Positions 8,683-18,172 are shown, counted from the first letter of the stretch. The stretch: 44,526 nt of DNA from CAZJRQ01 sp964548535 (GCA_964548535.1 CAZJRQ010000020.1:1-44526), one strand, 5' to 3'. A program made the numbers and translations. Notes: generated by a model not told the origin, from the letters alone.

Positions 8683-8711
8683 TTGAAAATATCACATAGA
8701 TGGTGTAGAAT
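8683..8711 (+). promoter_or_regulatory. Sigma-A promoter of the V/A-ATPase operon
   Basis: TTGAAA (8683-8688) and TAGAAT (8706-8711) with a 17-bp spacer, 33 bp before the first gene of the ATPase operon. It is the best match in the divergent intergenic region. Confidence 0.55.
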
Positions 8712-8744
8712 AACAAATGTAAATGTGTATTAGGAGGCGAAAGT

Positions 8745-9053
8745 GTGGATATTATTTGTGAAATACTTGATACTGATAAAATTGCAGAGGAAAAAATTCA
8801 GTCAGCAAGAATTCAAAGTGAGCAAATTTTGCAGAGTGCTGATGAAAAAGCTGATGATATGAAAAAACAGGCTGATGACGAAATTGCAAATCATAAGCAA
8901 GAAAAGCATAATGATGTTGACAAAAGAATAAGTGAAAATGCAAAACAGTTTAACAAACAATGTGATATGAAAATATCGTCATTTGACGGCATTTATCAGC
9001 AAAATCACGAGGCTTGGGAAAATGATATCGTAAAGCGTATTATTGGTTTGTAG
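8745..9053 (+). CDS. V/A-type ATPase G/H-like stalk subunit
   Basis: A 102-aa, strongly charged, fully helical protein rich in A/E/K/D/Q. It is predicted to form a coiled coil and has no membrane segment. By position (first in the operon) and composition it is the small peripheral-stalk subunit (G/H, the partner of subunit E) that holds the catalytic head against rotation. The GTG start at 8745 is supported by AGGAGG seven bases upstream. Sequence similarity in this family is low, so the call rests partly on context. Confidence 0.75.
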   Translation: MDIICEILDTDKIAEEKIQSARIQSEQILQSADEKADDMKKQADDEIANHKQEKHNDVDKRISENAKQFNKQCDMKISSFDGIYQQNHEAWENDIVKRIIGL

Positions 9054-9079
9054 CAAAGACTTAAAGTTACGTAAGGGAG

Positions 9080-10129
9080 ATGAGATTTTTTATGCTTGAT
9101 GGATATTCTACTAACGCGACTGTGGCTAAAATACGAGCAATTCATGGCAATATGTTTAAGTGTGAAAATTATCATGAAATGCTCAGCAGGAGAAGTGTTG
9201 CTGAAGAAGCTGAGTATCTGAAAAAAGCTCCCCGCTTTAAAGAGGCTTTACAAGATGTTGACCCTTCAACTATACACCGCGGACTGCTTGAAAGTTTAGT
9301 TAAAAAGGCTAATGTTGATCTTTATAAAAAGCTTTGTGATTTTCAGGGAATAGACAAGGTTGAGTTTTTTAAGTATCCTTTCTATAAGCGAGAGCTTGAG
9401 CAGATTTTGAACCTGATTAATGATATGAATTCGGATTTGGATAACCGTTTTATCGGTGATTTGCCTGGATATGTTTTGAAATATTCAAACCTTGATATGC
9501 TAGCACTTTCAAAGGCTGAGAATTTTCAGGAATTGTTGAAAATTCTTGTTAAATCAAAACGTTACAGGGTTCTTAATACTGTAGAAGTTTCTGATGACGG
9601 CAAGGTCGATTTGAGCGAGTGCGAGCTTAAACTTCGCACTTACTACTATCAAAGTTTGCTTGATTGTGTTGAAAAAGGTCTAACAGCTGAGGATGCGGCG
9701 GAGCTTAAAAAGTTGATATTAACAGAAGTTGATATAATAAATATAATTAATGCTTACAGACTCAAGGCTTTTTTTGGCTATTCGTCTGAGCAGATTAAGC
9801 AGACTATGCTGCCTTTTACTAGAATAGGTAAGAATCGAATTAATCATATATATGAAAGTGAAACTGCTGATGAAATGATTTCTAGGCTTGAAAAAACTAT
9901 TTATTTTAGAAATTTTAAGGGCGATTTTGTTCATATCGAAAATAAGGTTAATGCTTATATATTCCAAATAATGCGCAGTACAGTTGCAAGGTCAATATCA
10001 GCACCGGTAGTGCTTTATGCTTTTATTAGACTTTGTGATATTGAAGTGAATAATATAATTCATATAATCGAGGGTGTCCGTTATGACATTAACAAGGCTG
10101 AAATTGAGGGCAAGATGATTATATGCTAA
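9080..10129 (+). CDS. ntpC: V/A-type ATPase subunit C
   Basis: A 349-aa all-helical protein of the V-ATPase subunit C/d family. It links the central rotor stalk to the membrane ring. An N-terminal region resembling the family (ATVAKIRAIHGNM) and three related helical blocks fit. The exact start is uncertain: ATG 9080 sits almost on top of the AAGGGAG site, whereas ATG 9092 is 12 nt from it. The end is unaffected. In many Clostridia this gene lies between E and F; here it is near the front of the operon. Confidence 0.87.
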   Translation: MRFFMLDGYSTNATVAKIRAIHGNMFKCENYHEMLSRRSVAEEAEYLKKAPRFKEALQDVDPSTIHRGLLESLVKKANVDLYKKLCDFQGIDKVEFFKYPFYKRELEQILNLINDMNSDLDNRFIGDLPGYVLKYSNLDMLALSKAENFQELLKILVKSKRYRVLNTVEVSDDGKVDLSECELKLRTYYYQSLLDCVEKGLTAEDAAELKKLILTEVDIINIINAYRLKAFFGYSSEQIKQTMLPFTRIGKNRINHIYESETADEMISRLEKTIYFRNFKGDFVHIENKVNAYIFQIMRSTVARSISAPVVLYAFIRLCDIEVNNIIHIIEGVRYDINKAEIEGKMIIC

Positions 10130-10172
10130 TAAATGATTATAAGAAATAATCCTGTGAGAGAGGAGAAGTGTG

Positions 10173-12125
10173 ATGGCGATTGAAAAAATGGAGCTTGTTA
10201 CCATAGTTGGTATGATAAGTGAGCTCGATTCGGTTTTGCTGAAATGCTGTGAAAGTGAATGCTTTCACATGGAGCCTGCATTTGTAACTAGTGCAGAAAT
10301 TGAGGGGCTAAAGCTTTTGGATGATAAAAATCCATACGAAACACCGTTGAAAGACTTAGCGTCAATTGCAACTTTGCTTAATATTAAGCTTGAGCAGACT
10401 GATTATTCAAAGTGTAAGTTGGAAACGGGCGATGATTTTGATAAATTTTGTGAAGAGCTTGAAAAACCGCTTGATGAGATTTCAGATAAAAAGCAGAATG
10501 CAATGAAGATTATTTCAGAACGAGGCGGTGCTGTTAAGCAAATTACTCACCTTAGGGGACTTAATGAGGAGTTTGATAGAATTTTCAGCTGTAAGCATGT
10601 TGCTGTTAGAGTTGGAAAACTGCCGCTTGAAAGTGTTGATAAGCTGGATTTTTATGATGATGAGTTTTTCTTTGTACCGTTTGATTCTGATAAAACTTAT
10701 TGCTGGGGAATGTATTTTTGTCCTTATGAGATTAAGAGTATTGTCGATGAAATTTTCTTATCAATGTATTTTGAACGTATAAAAATTCCTGATTTTGTAA
10801 TTGGAAATACTGCTGAAGCTTTTGAACAGCTTAGTCAGGAGATTGATGAAAACAACGCGATTGTTGAAGAGGCAAATAAACAGCTTAGTGATTTTGCTAA
10901 AGAGCATAGCGGGGAAATTCAGCAGGCATTTACAAAGTTAAGATTTAAACATGATATTTTTGATTTGAGAAAAAATGTCGGCGAAGTCAATGGGAAAATT
11001 TACATAAAAGGCTTTGTTCCGAAAAGAAAAACTCAAGAGTTTGAAAATATGTTTGAAGATAATAGGACCGTTTCTGTTGTATTCATGCCGCCTGATGCTG
11101 ATGCGTCGTGCGTTGTGCCTACAAAGATGAAAAACTCATGGTTTTCAAAACCGTTTTCTATGCTTGTTGAGATGTATGGTGTGCCTGAATACGGCGGATT
11201 TAATCCGACCACTTTCGTGGCACTTACGTACACACTGCTTTTCGGAATAATGTTTGGTGATTTAGGACAGGGCTTTGTTATTTTCTTGCTTGGACTTATT
11301 ATTTCGAAGAAGAAGTCTAAGGAGATGGGGCAGATAATGACTAGAGTCGGTGTGTCGAGTATGATTTTTGGAACGCTCTATGGTTCTGTTTTCGGATTTG
11401 AAGAACTGCTAAATCCAATGTATGAGAAAATGGGTATTAGCTTTTTACCGCTTGATATATTTAAAGAAACGAACTTTATACTGCTGACCGCTGTTGCTAT
11501 AGGAATTGCTTTGATAATTATTTCAATGCTGATAAACATTGTAATCGGATTTAAGCTTAAGGATTATGAGCGGGCAGTTTTTGGATGCAATGGAATAGCG
11601 GGACTTGTTTTCTACACATCGATTGTAGTTGGTGTTGTAGGAACTATGATGCTTAATATTCAGATTATGTCTAAGCCGTTTGTTATTTTCTTGATTATTA
11701 TTCCGGCGCTTTGTATTTTCTGCCGAGTGCCTTTTGCAACGGCTATGAAGTACAAAGAATGGACGCTTTCAGAAGATGGCGAGAAGATGACCGTTGGTAA
11801 CTTTATTGTTGAAAACTTCTTTGAAATGTTTGAGTTTGTTTTGAGCTATGTTTCAAACACAATGTCGTTTTTGAGAGTTGGCGGATTTGTTCTGGCTCAT
11901 GCTGGTATGATGCTGGTTGTTATGACACTTATGGAAGGAACTGCAATCGCTGCTCAGCCTTTTATAGCAGTACTTGGTAACGCATTTGTTATGATGCTTG
12001 AAGGTATTATTGTTGCAATTCAGATAATCAGACTTGAGTTTTATGAGATGTTCTCACGTTTTTATGACGGTGACGGAATACCATTTGAACCTGTGGCTGT
12101 AGAATTCTCATCACAGATTGAATAG
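10173..12125 (+). CDS. ntpI: V/A-type ATPase subunit I (a subunit)
   Basis: Membrane stator subunit that provides the ion half-channels next to the proteolipid ring. The 650-aa protein has a soluble N-terminal half (1 to about 340) with coiled-coil segments and a hydrophobic C-terminal half with about seven helices. The latter includes the family motif FGIMFGDLGQG and the late helix with SNTMSFLRVGGFVLAHAGM, which carries the essential arginine region. The start is ATG 10173, seven bases after AGGAG, rather than the GTG one codon earlier. Confidence 0.95.
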   Translation: MAIEKMELVTIVGMISELDSVLLKCCESECFHMEPAFVTSAEIEGLKLLDDKNPYETPLKDLASIATLLNIKLEQTDYSKCKLETGDDFDKFCEELEKPLDEISDKKQNAMKIISERGGAVKQITHLRGLNEEFDRIFSCKHVAVRVGKLPLESVDKLDFYDDEFFFVPFDSDKTYCWGMYFCPYEIKSIVDEIFLSMYFERIKIPDFVIGNTAEAFEQLSQEIDENNAIVEEANKQLSDFAKEHSGEIQQAFTKLRFKHDIFDLRKNVGEVNGKIYIKGFVPKRKTQEFENMFEDNRTVSVVFMPPDADASCVVPTKMKNSWFSKPFSMLVEMYGVPEYGGFNPTTFVALTYTLLFGIMFGDLGQGFVIFLLGLIISKKKSKEMGQIMTRVGVSSMIFGTLYGSVFGFEELLNPMYEKMGISFLPLDIFKETNFILLTAVAIGIALIIISMLINIVIGFKLKDYERAVFGCNGIAGLVFYTSIVVGVVGTMMLNIQIMSKPFVIFLIIIPALCIFCRVPFATAMKYKEWTLSEDGEKMTVGNFIVENFFEMFEFVLSYVSNTMSFLRVGGFVLAHAGMMLVVMTLMEGTAIAAQPFIAVLGNAFVMMLEGIIVAIQIIRLEFYEMFSRFYDGDGIPFEPVAVEFSSQIE

Positions 12126-12162
12126 TAAATAAATTAATTATTAATTTTTGGAGGAATTTAGA

Positions 12163-12612
12163 ATGTTGAAATTATTTCTTTTACCACTAGTTGCTGTAGC
12201 ACTTCTTTGTGTGCCTTTTATTTTAATGGCTAAGAAGATTAAATCCGGAAAATCACCAAAGGGTGCTTTTATCGGAAACCTTTGCACATTTTTCGGAGTA
12301 ATGGCAATTGCAATTATTTTACCGCTTGGAAACTTTGTATCTGCTGCTAGTGAATCAAGTGTTATTGCGGCACTTTCAACTGGTGCTGGACTTGGTTATT
12401 TAGCTGCTGCATTGGCTGTTGGACTTTCATGCGTTGGTTCAGGAATTGCCGTTGCTGCTGGTGCACCTGCTGCTATCGGAGCTGTTTCAGAAGATCCAAA
12501 ATCTTTCGTAAAAGCACTTATCTTCGTTGTACTTGGTGAAGGTATTGCACTTTACGGTCTGCTTATTTCAATTTTGATTATCTCAAACGTTGGAAAGGTA
12601 ATAGGAATTTAA
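12163..12612 (+). CDS. ntpK: V/A-type ATPase subunit K (proteolipid)
   Basis: Rotor-ring subunit that carries the ion across the membrane. The 149-aa protein has four hydrophobic helices. The last hairpin shows the c-type glycine-rich helix (GLSCVGSGIAVAAGAPAAIG) and the carboxylate helix VVLGEGIALYG, with one candidate ion-binding Glu. The first helix pair lacks a carboxylate, as in duplicated K subunits that have lost one site. H+ or Na+ specificity cannot be read with confidence. The start is ATG 12163, eight bases after GGAGG; a TTG at 12148 lies upstream of the ribosome site and is not used. Confidence 0.93.
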   Translation: MLKLFLLPLVAVALLCVPFILMAKKIKSGKSPKGAFIGNLCTFFGVMAIAIILPLGNFVSAASESSVIAALSTGAGLGYLAAALAVGLSCVGSGIAVAAGAPAAIGAVSEDPKSFVKALIFVVLGEGIALYGLLISILIISNVGKVIGI

Positions 12613-12614
12613 TT

Positions 12615-12923
12615 ATGAAATTCTATCTAATAAGCGACAATATCGATACCCAAATGGGAATGCGGCTTGCTGGAGTGCAGGGAGTTGTTGCTCATAGTGC
12701 TAAAGAGATTGAAAAGGCTCTTGATGATGCTATGAAGATGGAAGATGTTGGAGTGATTTTGATGACTGATATTGTTGTAAAGCAGTGTCGTGAAAAGGTT
12801 TATGATTATAAGCTTAATCAAAAAACTCCGTTGATTGTTGAAATATCAGACCGTCATGGAACATCTAAAATTTCTGATACTATATCAAAATATCTGCGTG
12901 AGGCTGTTGGAATAAAGCTTTAG
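12615..12923 (+). CDS. ntpG: V/A-type ATPase subunit F
   Basis: A 102-aa Rossmann-like central-stalk subunit that contacts subunit D. It is recognised by the early motif on residues leaving a first beta strand (FYLISDNIDTQMGMRLAGV), the central VGVILMTDIV, and the PLIVEISDRHG segment. The ATG lies two bases after the stop of the proteolipid gene, which suggests translational coupling. The length is normal for the family. A 61-bp gap with no gene separates it from subunit E. Confidence 0.9.
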   Translation: MKFYLISDNIDTQMGMRLAGVQGVVAHSAKEIEKALDDAMKMEDVGVILMTDIVVKQCREKVYDYKLNQKTPLIVEISDRHGTSKISDTISKYLREAVGIKL

Positions 12924-12984
12924 GGTATTTTGAATTTGTTATGATTTGTTTGAAGTTTTTATATTTATTATCTAAAGAAAAGAG

Positions 12985-13587
12985 ATGAACTTGATGAACG
13001 ATACACAAAAGCTTCGACGTTTTAAGGATGCCGTTTTTACTTCTGCTGAATCAAAGGTAAATGAGATTTTAAAGCAGGCAAAGGCTGAAAAGAAAATTAA
13101 GCTTGTGAAAGCTAAAAGTAATGTTGATAGCTATAAGTCCGCTGAGTTTTTGCGTGTTGACAAGCTAGAGGAGCAGAGATTTTCTAAAGAAAGTTCTGCT
13201 GTAAGACTTGATGCACAGAGAAAAATTCTTTTGCATCGTGAAGAGCTGGTTGATACAGTTTTTGAGAATATCAAAGCAAAGCTTAAGCAATATCATGATA
13301 GTAATGATTATGGTGCTTCACTTGTGAAAGTGGCACTTGAGGCGAAAAAACGTTATCCTGATGAAAAGGGTAAGGTTATTATGTCTTTTAATGACAAACA
13401 GTATGCTGATGTAATTAGCCAAAATACAGGCTATGAGGTTGAATTTGCCAATGACATTTTGCTTGGCGGAATTACTGTTTTTTATGAAGATATAAATGTC
13501 ATTCTTGACAGCACTTATGATTCAGCTATTAAGGATGAAAGACAGAACTTCTGCCGTACTGCAAATTTAGCAGTAGTGCAGGATTAA
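12985..13587 (+). CDS. ntpE: V/A-type ATPase subunit E
   Basis: Peripheral-stalk subunit that clamps the A/B head. The 200-aa protein has an N-terminal charged coiled coil (about 10-90), expected to pair with the small subunit encoded at 8745. A C-terminal globular domain includes GGITVFYEDINVILDSTYDSAI, close to the conserved LGGIVV...NTL...R signature of the family. Start is ATG 12985 or ATG 12994; the AAAGAAAAGAG site does not decide clearly between them. Confidence 0.9.
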   Translation: MNLMNDTQKLRRFKDAVFTSAESKVNEILKQAKAEKKIKLVKAKSNVDSYKSAEFLRVDKLEEQRFSKESSAVRLDAQRKILLHREELVDTVFENIKAKLKQYHDSNDYGASLVKVALEAKKRYPDEKGKVIMSFNDKQYADVISQNTGYEVEFANDILLGGITVFYEDINVILDSTYDSAIKDERQNFCRTANLAVVQD

Positions 13588-13602
13588 TTAGGAGAATGTC
13601 AG

Positions 13603-15360
13603 ATGGATAAAATCTACTCGATAAATGGTCCTGTTGTTAAGGTTAAGGATACAAAATCGTTTGCAATGCTTGAAATGGTTCATGTAGGAAACAAGCGACT
13701 TATTGCTGAAGTAATTGGTGTTGCATCTGATTTTACTACAATACAGGTTTATGAGGGTACTACTGGACTAATGCCAGGCGAGCCTGTAGTCGGCACTGGT
13801 GCACCAATGTCAGCACTTTTAGGACCTGGAATTATCAGCAATATTTTCGACGGAATTGAAAGACCGCTTCATAAGCTAGAAGAACTGACTGGCGCTTTTA
13901 TTGATGATGGTGCTGATGTTTCTTCGCTTGATACTGAGAAGAAATATGACTGTAATATTACAGTTAAAGTTGGTGACAGCTTGAGTGCTGGTGAGATTTA
14001 CTGCACTTGTCAGGAAACTCCAGTCGTTGAGCATAGATGTATGCTTTCGCCGTTCTCAAAGGGCGGAGAGGTTGTTTTTGCAGCTGGAAAAGGCAGTTAT
14101 TCTATAAACGAAATTGTTGTTAAGATAAAGAATCAGTATGGCGAAATTGAAGAGCTTAGCTTGTGTCAAAAATGGCCGATCAGAACAGCTCGTCCTTGCG
14201 GTGAGAGATTGCCGATTACTAGACCGCTAGTTACAGGTCAGCGTATTATTGATACAGTTTTGCCGATTGCAAAAGGCGGAACTGCTGCTATTCCTGGCGG
14301 ATTTGGTACTGGAAAAACCATGACTCAGCACCAGCTTGCAAAGTGGTGTGATGCTGATATTATTGTTTATATCGGCTGTGGTGAGCGTGGTAATGAGATG
14401 ACTCAGGTTTTGGAGGAGTTTTCAGAGCTTATTGACCCTAGAACTAACTGTCCGCTTACTGATAGAACTGTACTTATTGCGAATACTTCTAATATGCCGG
14501 TTGCGGCTCGTGAGGCGTCAATTTATACAGGAATTACGCTTGCTGAGTATTATCGTGATATGGGTTATCACATTGCAATTATGGCGGACTCAACTTCACG
14601 TTGGGCGGAGGCTTTGAGAGAAATTTCTGGCCGTTTGGAAGAAATGCCTGCTGAAGAAGGTTTCCCTGCATATCTGCCATCAAGAATTTCAGAGTTCTAT
14701 GAGCGTGCTGGATATGTAAAGGGTCTTGGCGGACAAGAGGGCTCGGTTACAATTATCGGTGCGGTATCTCCTCAGGGTTCTGACTTTTCAGAGCCTGTAA
14801 CGCAAAACACAAAGCGATTTGTTCGCTGTTTTTGGGCACTTGATAAATCTTTAGCTTATGCAAGACATTATCCTGCTATAAACTGGAATACTAGTTATTC
14901 GGAGTATATGGACGATTTGCATAGTTACTATACTGAAAATGTAGCTGACGATTTTATTAAAGTAAGGCAGAAAATTTCTAACATCCTAGTTGAAGAAAAT
15001 ACTCTAATGGAAATTGTAAAGCTTATGGGTACTGACGTTTTGCCAGACGACCAAAAGATTTTGATTGAAACTGCAAGAGTTATTCGTGTAGGATTTTTAC
15101 AGCAAAATGCTTATCATAAGGAAGATACTTACGTTCCGCTTAAAAAGCAGTATTTGATGATGAAGGTTATTGCTTTGTTTTATAGCCTTGCTAAAAAGGC
15201 ACTTTCTAGCGGTGTTGAGATTGATAAAATTATCCACTCAGGCTGGATTGAAAAGCTGATTAAAATTAAGTATGATATTCCAAATAATAAGCCTGAAATG
15301 TTCGATGATTACGAGAAGGATATGAAGAAAGATTTTTCAAAGCTTATGGAGGTGCTGTAA
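13603..15360 (+). CDS. ntpA: V/A-type ATPase catalytic subunit A
   Basis: Catalytic nucleotide-binding subunit. The 585-aa protein has the N-terminal beta barrel, the A-type non-homologous insert (about 115-190), and Walker A GGFGTGKT (232-239). The catalytic-glutamate segment GCGERGNEMTQ and the Walker B region IAIMADSTSRWAEALRE follow. Walker A normally reads GPFGSGKT, and the two differences are conservative. It has an AGGAGA site and sits 15 bp after subunit E. Its last codons contain the ribosome site of subunit B. Confidence 0.97.
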   Translation: MDKIYSINGPVVKVKDTKSFAMLEMVHVGNKRLIAEVIGVASDFTTIQVYEGTTGLMPGEPVVGTGAPMSALLGPGIISNIFDGIERPLHKLEELTGAFIDDGADVSSLDTEKKYDCNITVKVGDSLSAGEIYCTCQETPVVEHRCMLSPFSKGGEVVFAAGKGSYSINEIVVKIKNQYGEIEELSLCQKWPIRTARPCGERLPITRPLVTGQRIIDTVLPIAKGGTAAIPGGFGTGKTMTQHQLAKWCDADIIVYIGCGERGNEMTQVLEEFSELIDPRTNCPLTDRTVLIANTSNMPVAAREASIYTGITLAEYYRDMGYHIAIMADSTSRWAEALREISGRLEEMPAEEGFPAYLPSRISEFYERAGYVKGLGGQEGSVTIIGAVSPQGSDFSEPVTQNTKRFVRCFWALDKSLAYARHYPAINWNTSYSEYMDDLHSYYTENVADDFIKVRQKISNILVEENTLMEIVKLMGTDVLPDDQKILIETARVIRVGFLQQNAYHKEDTYVPLKKQYLMMKVIALFYSLAKKALSSGVEIDKIIHSGWIEKLIKIKYDIPNNKPEMFDDYEKDMKKDFSKLMEVL

Positions 15361-16755
15361 TTGAATTTAAAATATATTGGATTAAGTGAAATAAACGGCC
15401 CGCTGGTAACGCTTGATAAGGTTAAGGGAATAAGCTTTGATGAAATGGCTGAAATTCGTCTTGATGATGGAACAAAACGTCTTGCACGAGTTGTTGAGGT
15501 AGCTGAGGAAAAGGCTGTTTTACAGGTGTTTGAGGGTACTAAGGGACTTTCACTAAAGAACACTACAACTAAGTTTGAGGGTAAGCCTATGGAGCTTGCA
15601 CTTTCAACCGAAATGCTTGGCAGAATTTTCAATGGTGCTGGAAAGCCTATTGATGATTTGGGCGATATTTTTCCGGAAAAGTTTGCTGATATAAATGGTA
15701 AGCCAATTAATCCGGTTTCAAGAAATTATCCTAGAAACTACATTAACACAGGCGTTTCTTCAATTGACGCACTTATGACACTTATCAGAGGTCAAAAGCT
15801 GCCGATTTTCTCAGGCTCTGGTCTTGCACATAATAAGCTTGCGGTTCAGATTGTAAGACAGGCTAAGATTGCTGAGGAAAACGGACAGGACTTTGCTATC
15901 GTTTTTGGTGCAATGGGTGTAAAAAATGACGTTGCTGATTACTTTAAGCGTTGTTTTGAAGAAACTGGTTCTTTGCAGAGAGTTGCAATGTTTTTAAATC
16001 TTTCTAACGACCCTATTATTGAAAGAATTCTAACTCCTAGATGTGCACTTACTTGTGCTGAATATTTGGCTTTTGAGCATGATATGCACATTTTGGTTAT
16101 ACTAACTGATATGACATCTTACGCTGAGGCGCTTCGTGAATTTTCATCTTCAAAGGGTGAAATTCCTGGAAGAAAGGGATATCCTGGATATTTGTATTCT
16201 GACCTTGCTTCGCTTTATGAAAGAGCAGGTATTGTAAAGGGTGCAAAGGGTTCGGTTACACAGATTCCTATTCTGACAATGCCGAATGATGATATTACTC
16301 ATCCTGTTCCTGACCTTACTGGATATATTACAGAGGGACAGATTGTTTTGGATAGAAACCTTGACCAGACAGGAGTTTACCCTGCTGTATCAATTTTACC
16401 GTCGCTGTCAAGACTTATGAAGGATGGTATTGGTGAGGGCTATACTCGTGAGGACCATTCAATGGTAGCAAATCAGCTTTTTGCAGCGTATGCAAAGGTT
16501 CAAGATGCAAGGGCGCTGGCATCGGTTATCGGTGAGGAAGAGCTTGCTGATATTGATAAGGCGTATATCAGATTCGGCGTGCTGTTTGAGGAGCATTTTA
16601 TTAATCAAGGATTTGATGTTAACAGAACGATTGAGGAAACTCTAGATTTAGGTTGGGCACTACTGTCAACCTTGCCTAAGGAAGAGCTTGACCGTGTTGA
16701 TGAAGAGCATCTAACACAGTATTACAGTTCTGAAAAAGCAGAGCAGTTTGATTAG
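15361..16755 (+). CDS. ntpB: V/A-type ATPase subunit B
   Basis: Non-catalytic head subunit that alternates with A. The 464-aa protein lacks a Walker A lysine motif, having IFSGSGLAHNKLA in its place, as expected. It carries the family motifs VFGAMGVKNDVADYF and LTDMTSYAEALREFSSSKGEIPGRKGYPGY (read in two parts). It starts with TTG directly after the stop codon of subunit A. GGAGGTG (15348-15354) lies inside the end of subunit A at a 6-nt spacing, so translation is probably coupled. Confidence 0.97.
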   Translation: MNLKYIGLSEINGPLVTLDKVKGISFDEMAEIRLDDGTKRLARVVEVAEEKAVLQVFEGTKGLSLKNTTTKFEGKPMELALSTEMLGRIFNGAGKPIDDLGDIFPEKFADINGKPINPVSRNYPRNYINTGVSSIDALMTLIRGQKLPIFSGSGLAHNKLAVQIVRQAKIAEENGQDFAIVFGAMGVKNDVADYFKRCFEETGSLQRVAMFLNLSNDPIIERILTPRCALTCAEYLAFEHDMHILVILTDMTSYAEALREFSSSKGEIPGRKGYPGYLYSDLASLYERAGIVKGAKGSVTQIPILTMPNDDITHPVPDLTGYITEGQIVLDRNLDQTGVYPAVSILPSLSRLMKDGIGEGYTREDHSMVANQLFAAYAKVQDARALASVIGEEELADIDKAYIRFGVLFEEHFINQGFDVNRTIEETLDLGWALLSTLPKEELDRVDEEHLTQYYSSEKAEQFD

Positions 16756-16784
16756 TTATATAATAATTTGAGAGGTGAGTAAGG

Positions 16785-17411
16785 TTGGCACAGCAGGTTT
16801 TCCCTACAAAGGGTAATTTAATAGCATCGAAAAAGGCTTTGAAGCTGGCTGGCTTGGGCTATGAGCTTTTAGACAGAAAGCGTAATATTCTAATTCGTGA
16901 GTTAATGGGGCTTGTAGACAAAGCAAGTGAACTTAGAACTACTATTGAGGATACTTTTGTTGAGGCTTATGCTGCACTTCAATTTGCCAATGTTTCTTTA
17001 GGTGTCATTACTCCTTATGCTGAATGTGTTCCTATAGAAGATGGACTTGAGATTTCGACAAAAAGCGTAATGGGAGTGGAATTGCCTAAAGTGGTTTTAG
17101 AAGAAAAGCCCTTAAAGGCAACTTACGGACTTTTTCGTACTACATCACAGCTTGATAAAGCTTTTATAGCTTTTGATAAGGTGAAAAAAACTACAGTTAT
17201 GCTGGCAGAAGTTGAAAATAGTATATACCGTCTTTCCGTTGCGATTAAAAAAACTCAGAGGCGTGCGAATGCGCTTCAAAATATCATTATCCCTAGAAAT
17301 GAGGCAATAGTCAAGTTTATCTCAGATTCACTCGATGAGAAAGAGCGTGAGGAATTCTCGCGCTTAAAAGTTATTAAAGCCTCTAAGCTTAAGCAAGCTA
17401 AAGAGGTTTAA
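16785..17411 (+). CDS. ntpD: V/A-type ATPase subunit D
   Basis: Central rotor axle, a long antiparallel coiled coil inside the A3B3 head. The 208-aa protein shows the family start FPTKGNLIASKKALKLA, the RKRNILIREL segment, and the C-terminal NALQNIIIPRNEAIVKFI signature. The start is TTG 16785, about five bases after AGAGGTGAG, and it gives the family's normal N-terminus. It is the last ATPase subunit in the operon; a DUF308 gene follows after 17 bp. Confidence 0.95.
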   Translation: MAQQVFPTKGNLIASKKALKLAGLGYELLDRKRNILIRELMGLVDKASELRTTIEDTFVEAYAALQFANVSLGVITPYAECVPIEDGLEISTKSVMGVELPKVVLEEKPLKATYGLFRTTSQLDKAFIAFDKVKKTTVMLAEVENSIYRLSVAIKKTQRRANALQNIIIPRNEAIVKFISDSLDEKEREEFSRLKVIKASKLKQAKEV

Positions 17412-17428
17412 TTGAGAGGAGAGCAGGT

Positions 17429-18022
17429 ATGAGTGTTTTGAAAAAACTATTTAGGAATTTTCTTTTGGTTTCAATATTAAGTTTAGTCTTAGGTATTGCA
17501 TTAATTGCAAATCCAGCTTTTTTTACAAAAGCAATTAGTTATGCAATTGGTGGAATTTCAGCTGGCGTAGGAGTTATATATATTATTAGGTTTGTAACAA
17601 AAAGTGAGGATAAAGATGCCTCTGGATACTTGCTTTTTAGAGGAATTGTACTTTGTGCAGTGGCAATTTTCTTGTTCTTAAAGCCTGATTTTATCTTTCA
17701 GGTTATCGCAATATTTTTTGGCCTTTATTTACTTTTCAATGGTATTCTTAGACTTGTTGATTCATTTACGTTTAAAAGGAGCAATGACAGCTGGATCTTG
17801 TCATTTGTCCTATCAATGCTGACTGTTATTTTGGGTGTGTTTGTATTGGTTAATCCTTTGTTTGCTAAAGATGTTGCTGTGCAGGTGCTGGGTATAGCTT
17901 TGACTTGTTCGGCTGTGGTTAACTTAGTTTGTTCGTTTGACGGAAGAAGACATTTGAAGAAACTTGAGAAGGCGGTAGATAGTGCAACAAGGTCTAAAAA
18001 AGATGATTTTATTGACATTTAG
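17429..18022 (+). CDS. DUF308 (HdeD-like) membrane protein
   Basis: A 197-aa protein with six likely membrane helices in three hydrophobic pairs and repeated LxxxGIxxLxxP motifs (for example LGIALIANPAFF and LGVFVLVNPLFA). This is the pattern of DUF308/HdeD proteins, whose biochemical role is not settled; HdeD in E. coli is linked to acid resistance. It is 17 bp after ntpD with its own AGAGGAGAG site, so it is probably transcribed with the ATPase. That suggests, without proving, a role in pH or membrane-energy homeostasis. The C-terminus is charged and cytoplasmic. Confidence 0.8.
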   Translation: MSVLKKLFRNFLLVSILSLVLGIALIANPAFFTKAISYAIGGISAGVGVIYIIRFVTKSEDKDASGYLLFRGIVLCAVAIFLFLKPDFIFQVIAIFFGLYLLFNGILRLVDSFTFKRSNDSWILSFVLSMLTVILGVFVLVNPLFAKDVAVQVLGIALTCSAVVNLVCSFDGRRHLKKLEKAVDSATRSKKDDFIDI

Positions 18023-18132
18023 TTGCGAAATTTTACATTAATTCTCGAAGTGTGCAAGATTACTAAAAAGCCTAAACGACTTTTTTTATAATTGTGAAAT
18101 CTTCTAAAAAACTAAAAAAAGTAATTTTTCTA

Positions 18133-18161
18133 TTGACAAAACTAAAAAAATAGTATATACT
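18133..18161 (+). promoter_or_regulatory. Sigma-A promoter of glnN
   Basis: TTGACA (18133-18138) and TATACT (18156-18161) with a 17-bp spacer. The predicted transcript start, about 18168, is five bases before the leader hairpin at 18173. Between the DUF308 stop and this promoter is about 110 bp of AT-rich sequence with only a weak AAAAAG/CTTTTT hairpin near 18065-18087. Confidence 0.8.
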
Positions 18162-18172
18162 ATGTAATGTAA

